Below are positions 4,185-8,319 of a stretch of DNA of 8,319 nt, in pieces. The notes beneath the pieces were generated by a model. The model was not told the origin of the DNA and did no database searches. It saw only the letters and a list, made by a program, of their open reading frames with translations. The DNA lies in the NCBI GenBank assembly GCA_013329615.1, contig DUKA01000065.1, positions 1 through 8,319 on the forward strand, in the 5' to 3' direction. The DNA is from Candidatus Bathyarchaeota archaeon (GTDB lineage: Archaea > Thermoproteota > Bathyarchaeia > TCS64). Numbering within the stretch: the stretch's first letter is position 1; every line of letters begins with the position of its first letter. The position numbers were made by a program, and so were the translations under genes.

Positions 4185-6506
4185 ATCGATGGCTCCCTCA
4201 CCGTCGATGATGTCGTTGAAGGTCTTGAAGACCCTCTCCAGCTTCCTCCAATCGGGGACGTAGACCCTGCTGAACCACATCCTGCTGCTGTCCACTCCGT
4301 GGTCCTCCAGAGCCCAACGGTACTCGTCCGCCCTCTCCTCCGCCAACACGTGTGCGTGCCCATACGGGCCCTCATGCGCCGGAGCCTCAAGCAACATCAC
4401 ACCGTCCGCCCCGTAGGCGAAGGCGTAGAGCAGGTGCTCCAGCTTGAGTCGGGCTAGCGAGGGCATCGGGATAATCCTGATGCTGCTCGGGTAGGGTAGT
4501 CTAGCGAGACCCGCGAGGTCGACCGCCGTGTAGGCTACCTCCTTCTCGACGAAGGCGATTATCTTCAGCTCCGCCTTCGACCCCTCGAGCGCGCCCCTGA
4601 TCTGGGCCTTTATCTGCGCCTCACCGAGCCCCTGCTGGTCCAGCGCGTTCCTTGGGCAAGATGGGATGCACGCTCCACAGCCCGTGCACATTATCTCGTT
4701 CACGACGGGCTTACCGTCGGCCATCGTGATCGCGGACTCCGGACACGGCTCAACGCACTTACCGCACCCGTCACACAGCTCGGGGTGGGCGAGATACGCC
4801 TTGTTGGGCTCGATGACCCTGTCGACGTGGAGGAAGTTGACCACCTTCATGGCGGCGCCCTCTGCCTCCGCCGTCGTGGACTGGATGTCTTTCGGGCCGA
4901 CGACTGTACCCGCGGCGAAGATTCCGTCGCGCTTCGTCGACATCGGGTCGAGCTTAGGGTGCCTCTCGAGGACGAACTGATCCTCATCAACAGGCACACG
5001 TAGCATCTCGGCGAGCTTCAATGTTTCGGGCGTCGTCACGATCGGCGGCGCGAGCACGACGAGGTCGCTCTGATACTCGATCATCTTGTTGAGCATCATG
5101 TCCTCGCTGCGCACGAGGACCTGCTCGCCGTCGGGGATGATCTCCGTCACCTTCCCCTTCACGAAGTTGGCGCCCTTCTCCTGAGTAGTCCTGTAGAACT
5201 CCTCGTATCGCCTACCCGGCGAACGGACGTCGATGTAGTGAATCCACACCTCGACGCCCCTGTCTCTGAGGAGTTGAGCCTGCTTCATGCTGTAGAGGCA
5301 ACAGACGCGGCTGCAGTGGCTACGACCCACCTCCGTGTCCCTGCTACCCGCGCAGAGTACGAAGGTAACGGTCTTCACCGGCCTCCCCGTCTTCGGTACG
5401 ATCAGTTGGCTACCCGTCGGGCCGTTGACGTCGAGTATCCTCTCCATCTCGAGGCTCGTTACCACGTTCGGGTACTTACCGTAGCCGTACTGGACCAGAC
5501 CCGAGAGGTCGAAGAGCTCGAAGCCCGTCGCCATCACGATCGCGCCGACCTTAAGTTCCTTCGAGGAGCCGGGGTCGTCGAGGTCGATGCATTGCCTCGG
5601 GCAAACATTCGCGCAAGCGCCGCAGCGGATGCAATGCTCAAAGTCAATTGTATAGACGCTTGGGACGCTCTGCGGGAATGGGATGTACGCGGCCTTGCGC
5701 GTCCCTAGACCCTGATCGTGCTCAGCGGGCACATTCGTTGGGCAGACCCTGCTACAGGCGCCACATCCGATGCACTTCGAGACATCCACGCCGCGTGGGT
5801 TGAGCCTAACCTTGACCTTGAAGTCACCCGGAACCCCGGAGACTTCCTCGACCTCAGCGTAGGTGATCAGGTCGATGTTCCTGCTCTGGCTCACCGACGC
5901 CATCTTAGGCGTCAGTATGCACTGGCTGCAGTCGAGGGTCGGGAAGACCTTCGGGTACTGAATCATGTGGCCGCCGATGCTGGGTCGCTTCTCGACGAGG
6001 TGGACCTTCATGCCGAACTCGCTGAGGCGCAGACTCGTCGTGATACCGGCGACTCCGCCTCCGATAACGAGAGCCTCGGGGGTTACCTTCATCCTCTTAG
6101 ACTCAAGTGCCACCGACTCCTTGGCGCGCGCGACCGCGCCCCTGATGAGGTCAAGTGTCTTGAGCGTCGCGCCCTCGTGGTCCTCCTTGTGGACCCAGCT
6201 GCACTGCTCGCGGACGTTCACCATCTCGAGGTATGCTGGGTTGACCCCCTTCTCCGCGAGGTTGCTGAGGAACGTCTCCCTGTGCATCTTGGGCGTGCAG
6301 CATGCTAACACTACCCTGTCGAGTTTCTGCTTCTCGACCGCTTCCTTGATGGCATCGACGCTCGGCTTGCTGCAGAGGTAGCGTTCCTTCTTGACGAAGG
6401 CGACCTCGGGCCTCAACGTCTCGACGACGCGGTCCGTCTCGACCACGTCCCCGATGTTGCCTCCGCACTCGCAGAGCCAGACGCCGATCCTAGGCGTATC
6501 AGTCAT
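4146..6506 (-). CDS. hdrA: HdrA-like subunit with cysteine-less MvhD-like C-terminus
   Basis: A 786-residue iron-sulfur flavoprotein, homologous to the A subunit of CoB-CoM heterodisulfide reductase, the flavin centre of electron-bifurcating Hdr complexes. In order: an N-terminal HdrA domain with C12, C14, C45, C69, C70 and C102; a two-cluster ferredoxin insert at C245/C248/C251/C255 and C292/C295/C298/C302; a thioredoxin-reductase-like FAD domain starting at I-G-G-G-V-A-G (148-154), with cluster cysteines C193, C196, C385, C398, C402 and C403; a second two-cluster ferredoxin at C578/C581/C584/C588 and C607/C610/C613/C617; then an MvhD-like domain at about 647-755. The last keeps Y-x-x-x-D-L-A-G, R-I-I and G-A-D-G-V but has no cysteine after C617, so it cannot bind the usual [2Fe-2S] cluster. 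ATG 6506 is preceded by GTGATC, part of an extended ribosome-binding site, and follows the flavoprotein stop by five bases. An in-frame extension to 6614 overlaps that gene and is rejected. HdrB, HdrC and hydrogenase genes are not in view. Confidence 0.93.
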   Translation of the reverse strand: MTDTPRIGVWLCECGGNIGDVVETDRVVETLRPEVAFVKKERYLCSKPSVDAIKEAVEKQKLDRVVLACCTPKMHRETFLSNLAEKGVNPAYLEMVNVREQCSWVHKEDHEGATLKTLDLIRGAVARAKESVALESKRMKVTPEALVIGGGVAGITTSLRLSEFGMKVHLVEKRPSIGGHMIQYPKVFPTLDCSQCILTPKMASVSQSRNIDLITYAEVEEVSGVPGDFKVKVRLNPRGVDVSKCIGCGACSRVCPTNVPAEHDQGLGTRKAAYIPFPQSVPSVYTIDFEHCIRCGACANVCPRQCIDLDDPGSSKELKVGAIVMATGFELFDLSGLVQYGYGKYPNVVTSLEMERILDVNGPTGSQLIVPKTGRPVKTVTFVLCAGSRDTEVGRSHCSRVCCLYSMKQAQLLRDRGVEVWIHYIDVRSPGRRYEEFYRTTQEKGANFVKGKVTEIIPDGEQVLVRSEDMMLNKMIEYQSDLVVLAPPIVTTPETLKLAEMLRVPVDEDQFVLERHPKLDPMSTKRDGIFAAGTVVGPKDIQSTTAEAEGAAMKVVNFLHVDRVIEPNKAYLAHPELCDGCGKCVEPCPESAITMADGKPVVNEIMCTGCGACIPSCPRNALDQQGLGEAQIKAQIRGALEGSKAELKIIAFVEKEVAYTAVDLAGLARLPYPSSIRIIPMPSLARLKLEHLLYAFAYGADGVMLLEAPAHEGPYGHAHVLAEERADEYRWALEDHGVDSSRMWFSRVYVPDWRKLERVFKTFNDIIDGEGAIDEGARAKLREELS

Positions 6507-6511
6507 GTCGA

Positions 6512-8152
6512 TCACAGCAGCTTCAACTTGTGCTCGAGGGTCTTCTGTCCCCTGTACTCGGGGAGCAGGAGCGGAGCCTTCCGGTCCGTCTTGATTCCGG
6601 CCTCGTCGAGCCACCTGTCGTAGCGGTCGAGGTGGGCGAGTGTCAGCTTGCCAGTCGTCGCGGTCTTCGCCCTCTCGGCGGCGTACTTGCCCGCCCTGCG
6701 GCCGAAGACGTAGATGTCGAGCTGGCTGTTACCCATGAGCCTGTTCTTACCGTGTACGCCTCCACAGACCTCGCCGGCGCAGAAGAGGCCGGGGATGTTT
6801 GTCTCGGTCTTCGCGTTGATCTCGACTCCTCCGTTCTGGTAGTGGAGGGTCGGGAAGACCGCCATCGGCTCCTTCCTGATGTCGACGCCGAACTTGTTGA
6901 AGGTGCGGAACATGGCTGCGAACTCGCGCTCGATTGTGCCGACTCCGTTGACCGCCTCGATCTGGGGCGTGTCGAGCCAGACGGCGCGCATGCCCGTCGG
7001 GGTGGTGATGCCGTTGTTTCTCTCGTAGCACTCCCTGATGTAGCTCGAGGACTCTATGTCGCGTGGCTCGAGGTGGTAGACGAAGAGCTCGCCGTCCTTG
7101 TTTACGGGCTGTGCGCCGCGTCCCCTGAGCTTCTCGGTGGCGAGCTGACCCACGATCTGCTCCGGGTAAGCCGCACCCGTCGGGTGGTACTGCGTCGAGT
7201 CGAGGTCCCGGAGGATCGCGCCCGTGCGGTACGCCATGACGATGCCGTCGCCCGTCGCGCCGTAGTGGTTCGTCGTCGCGAATCCCTGAATGTGGAGCCT
7301 GCCGAAGCCGCCCGTGGCGAGGATCGTAGACTTCGCCTTAGCGATCTTGTACTCGTTCGAGTCGAGGTCGTAGAGCACCGCGCCCGCGACCTGATCCTTG
7401 TCGTCCATGAGGAGGTCGACGGCGCATGTGAACTCGACGTATCCGATTCCCTTGTTTATGAACTCGTCGAGCACGACGCGGGTGAGCTCGAGACCCGTGT
7501 AGTCCTTGCAACTGTGCATCCTGCGCCTGCTCGTACCGCCTCCGGCGATCTCCATCATTGTCCCGTCGGCGAGTTTGTCGTACATGACGCCGAGCTCCTC
7601 ATGCCACTTGATCACATCTGGGGCGTCCTTCACCATCGCTTCGACGAGCTCCGGTTTGTTGGCATAGTGTCCGCCGCCGATGATGTCGAGGTAGTGCTTC
7701 AAGGGGTCGTCGTCCAACTTATCGGCAGCCTGTATTCCTCCCTGCGCCATCTTCGAGTTGGCGTCTCCGAGGCGCAGCTTCTGAACCATCAATATCCTGT
7801 CCGCTGGGATGCCGTTCTCGTGAGCGAGGAGCCCAGCACTCATACCGGCGCCGCCGGCGCCGATGATCAGCACGTCAACGTCGTAGTCGACCTTGCTGAG
7901 GTCGATCTCCTTCGACTTCACAATCGGGTGCGCTTCGAGGATGTCGGCGACCTCGTGCGGGATTATCATTCCCTTGCTCGGGCCGATCGCGAGCGTCCTC
8001 TTCCCCGCCGGCTTCCAGTCGGGGTGGAACTTTTCGAGAATCTCCTGCCTCTGCTCCGGTGTCATCGGAATGAAGTCCTTGCCGAACCGCGCAGCGCGTG
8101 AGTCTGCGACCTTCTTGAGGCTCTCCTGCATGTACTCCGGGTAGCCGCTCAT
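6512..8152 (-). CDS. Fumarate reductase / L-aspartate oxidase-like flavoprotein
   Basis: A 546-residue FAD protein of the succinate dehydrogenase/fumarate reductase flavoprotein family. The FAD-binding I-I-G-A-G-G-A-G is at 96-103, a second nucleotide motif A-T-G-G-F-G-R at 279-285. Active-site elements of the family are present: H323 in Y-H-P-T-G, R343 in E-K-L-R-G-R-G-A, H437 in L-H-Y-Q-N-G-G, and R471 in K-N-R-L-M-G-N-S. The position that in respiratory enzymes holds the His linked covalently to FAD reads A-N-S-K-M-A-Q-G-G (131-139), so FAD is probably non-covalent, as in L-aspartate oxidase. About 90 residues precede the FAD fold and only about 58 follow F-G-R-R-A-G, so the usual C-terminal domain is short. 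It overlaps the upstream gene by ATGA, with a ribosome-binding site at 8160-8167, and hdrA follows by five bases; it therefore probably works with HdrA and an iron-sulfur partner. Substrate is fumarate/succinate or another enoate; context argues against simple NadB. Confidence 0.88.
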   Translation of the reverse strand: MSGYPEYMQESLKKVADSRAARFGKDFIPMTPEQRQEILEKFHPDWKPAGKRTLAIGPSKGMIIPHEVADILEAHPIVKSKEIDLSKVDYDVDVLIIGAGGAGMSAGLLAHENGIPADRILMVQKLRLGDANSKMAQGGIQAADKLDDDPLKHYLDIIGGGHYANKPELVEAMVKDAPDVIKWHEELGVMYDKLADGTMMEIAGGGTSRRRMHSCKDYTGLELTRVVLDEFINKGIGYVEFTCAVDLLMDDKDQVAGAVLYDLDSNEYKIAKAKSTILATGGFGRLHIQGFATTNHYGATGDGIVMAYRTGAILRDLDSTQYHPTGAAYPEQIVGQLATEKLRGRGAQPVNKDGELFVYHLEPRDIESSSYIRECYERNNGITTPTGMRAVWLDTPQIEAVNGVGTIEREFAAMFRTFNKFGVDIRKEPMAVFPTLHYQNGGVEINAKTETNIPGLFCAGEVCGGVHGKNRLMGNSQLDIYVFGRRAGKYAAERAKTATTGKLTLAHLDRYDRWLDEAGIKTDRKAPLLLPEYRGQKTLEHKLKLL

Positions 8153-8319
8153 TTGATCTTCATCTCCCTGGTGTTGTACTTCTTCTGAAGAGTCGGCTTG
8201 TCCATCTTCTTCAGCTCCTCAATCTCAGCGTCGTACTTGCCCGACGCGATCTCATCACAACGCTTGCCCACGTGCTCAGTGGGTCCCTCAACGTACTTGG
8301 ACTCGAGGCGCCGCGCGAG
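8149..8319 (-). CDS. Upstream operon gene, C-terminal 56 residues (partial)
   Basis: The frame enters from the right edge and ends at TGA 8151-8149, overlapping the ATG of the flavoprotein. The visible tail is charged and probably helical, with many Lys and Glu, and one Cys at visible residue 21. No recognisable motif is present. By analogy with flavoprotein operons of this type, it is probably the iron-sulfur partner (FrdB/TfrB- or HdrB-like), but nothing in the visible residues proves that. Codon use and the tight junction show it belongs to the same operon. Confidence 0.7.
   Translation of the reverse strand, partial: LARRLESKYVEGPTEHVGKRCDEIASGKYDAEIEELKKMDKPTLQKKYNTREMKIK
8160..8167 (-). 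promoter_or_regulatory. Ribosome-binding site of the flavoprotein
   Basis: On the minus strand GGAGATGA lies seven bases before ATG 8152, inside the end of the upstream gene. It fixes the start and indicates translational coupling through the ATGA overlap. Confidence 0.6.

Noticed and set aside
6507..6614. 36-residue N-terminal extension of HdrA
   Set aside because: It overlaps the flavoprotein 3' end, lacks HdrA similarity, and ATG 6506 begins the normal HdrA N-terminus right after a ribosome-binding site.
6530..8101. Long plus-strand open frame (523 codons) opposite the flavoprotein gene
   Set aside because: It mirrors a GC-rich real gene with strong family motifs; its product is a low-complexity mix of Val, Glu, Arg and Leu, typical of an antisense shadow.
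1..8319. tRNA, rRNA, CRISPR array, insertion sequence or attachment site
   Set aside because: No cloverleaf, rRNA segment, regularly spaced repeats, transposase frame or terminal inverted repeats were recognised on either strand.

Overview
This window looks like chromosomal DNA from a strictly anaerobic archaeon. Short TATA-like boxes lie about 25 bases upstream of several starts, some genes appear nearly leaderless, and the gene content is redox metabolism: a bis-MGD molybdoenzyme, HdrA, a fumarate reductase-like flavoprotein and flavodoxins. Genes are GC-rich with frequent AGG and ATA codons, while 2.0-2.7 kb is clearly AT-rich. I cannot assign a lineage from the sequence alone; Bathyarchaeia-like or Thermoplasmatota-like groups are guesses.

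Layout. Left part, plus strand: the 3' end of a molybdopterin oxidoreductase (2-175), an M20 (ArgE/DapE-type) metallopeptidase (234-1481), and a flavodoxin frame (1542-2006) with an in-frame TAG exactly where the family normally has Trp. Middle: a small two-helix membrane protein on the minus strand (2008-2268), an A-tract-rich stretch without a convincing gene (2280-2730), an intact minus-strand flavodoxin (2731-3195), and a plus-strand four-helix membrane protein (3355-4086). Right part, minus strand: a compact operon of an upstream partial gene (8149-8319), a fumarate reductase/L-aspartate oxidase-like flavoprotein (6512-8152) and a full-length HdrA with a C-terminal MvhD-like domain (4146-6506). 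Its three genes are joined by an ATGA overlap and a 5-base gap.

How they may work together. The flavoprotein and HdrA are probably subunits of one soluble electron-transfer complex that couples a fumarate/succinate-type (or related) reaction to HdrA's flavin and iron-sulfur chain, possibly by flavin-based bifurcation. This is inferred from family and operon context. The flavodoxins could be low-potential carriers for such a system.

The main oddities are: (1) the amber codon in the first flavodoxin, which is either a nonsense mutation or a pyrrolysine/read-through site; (2) an HdrA whose MvhD-like domain has lost all five expected [2Fe-2S] cysteines while keeping the fold signature; (3) an 80-base imperfect direct repeat of the hdrA 3' end and terminator, present again 869 bases away, so that the membrane-protein gene sits between hdrA and a decayed copy of its tail.
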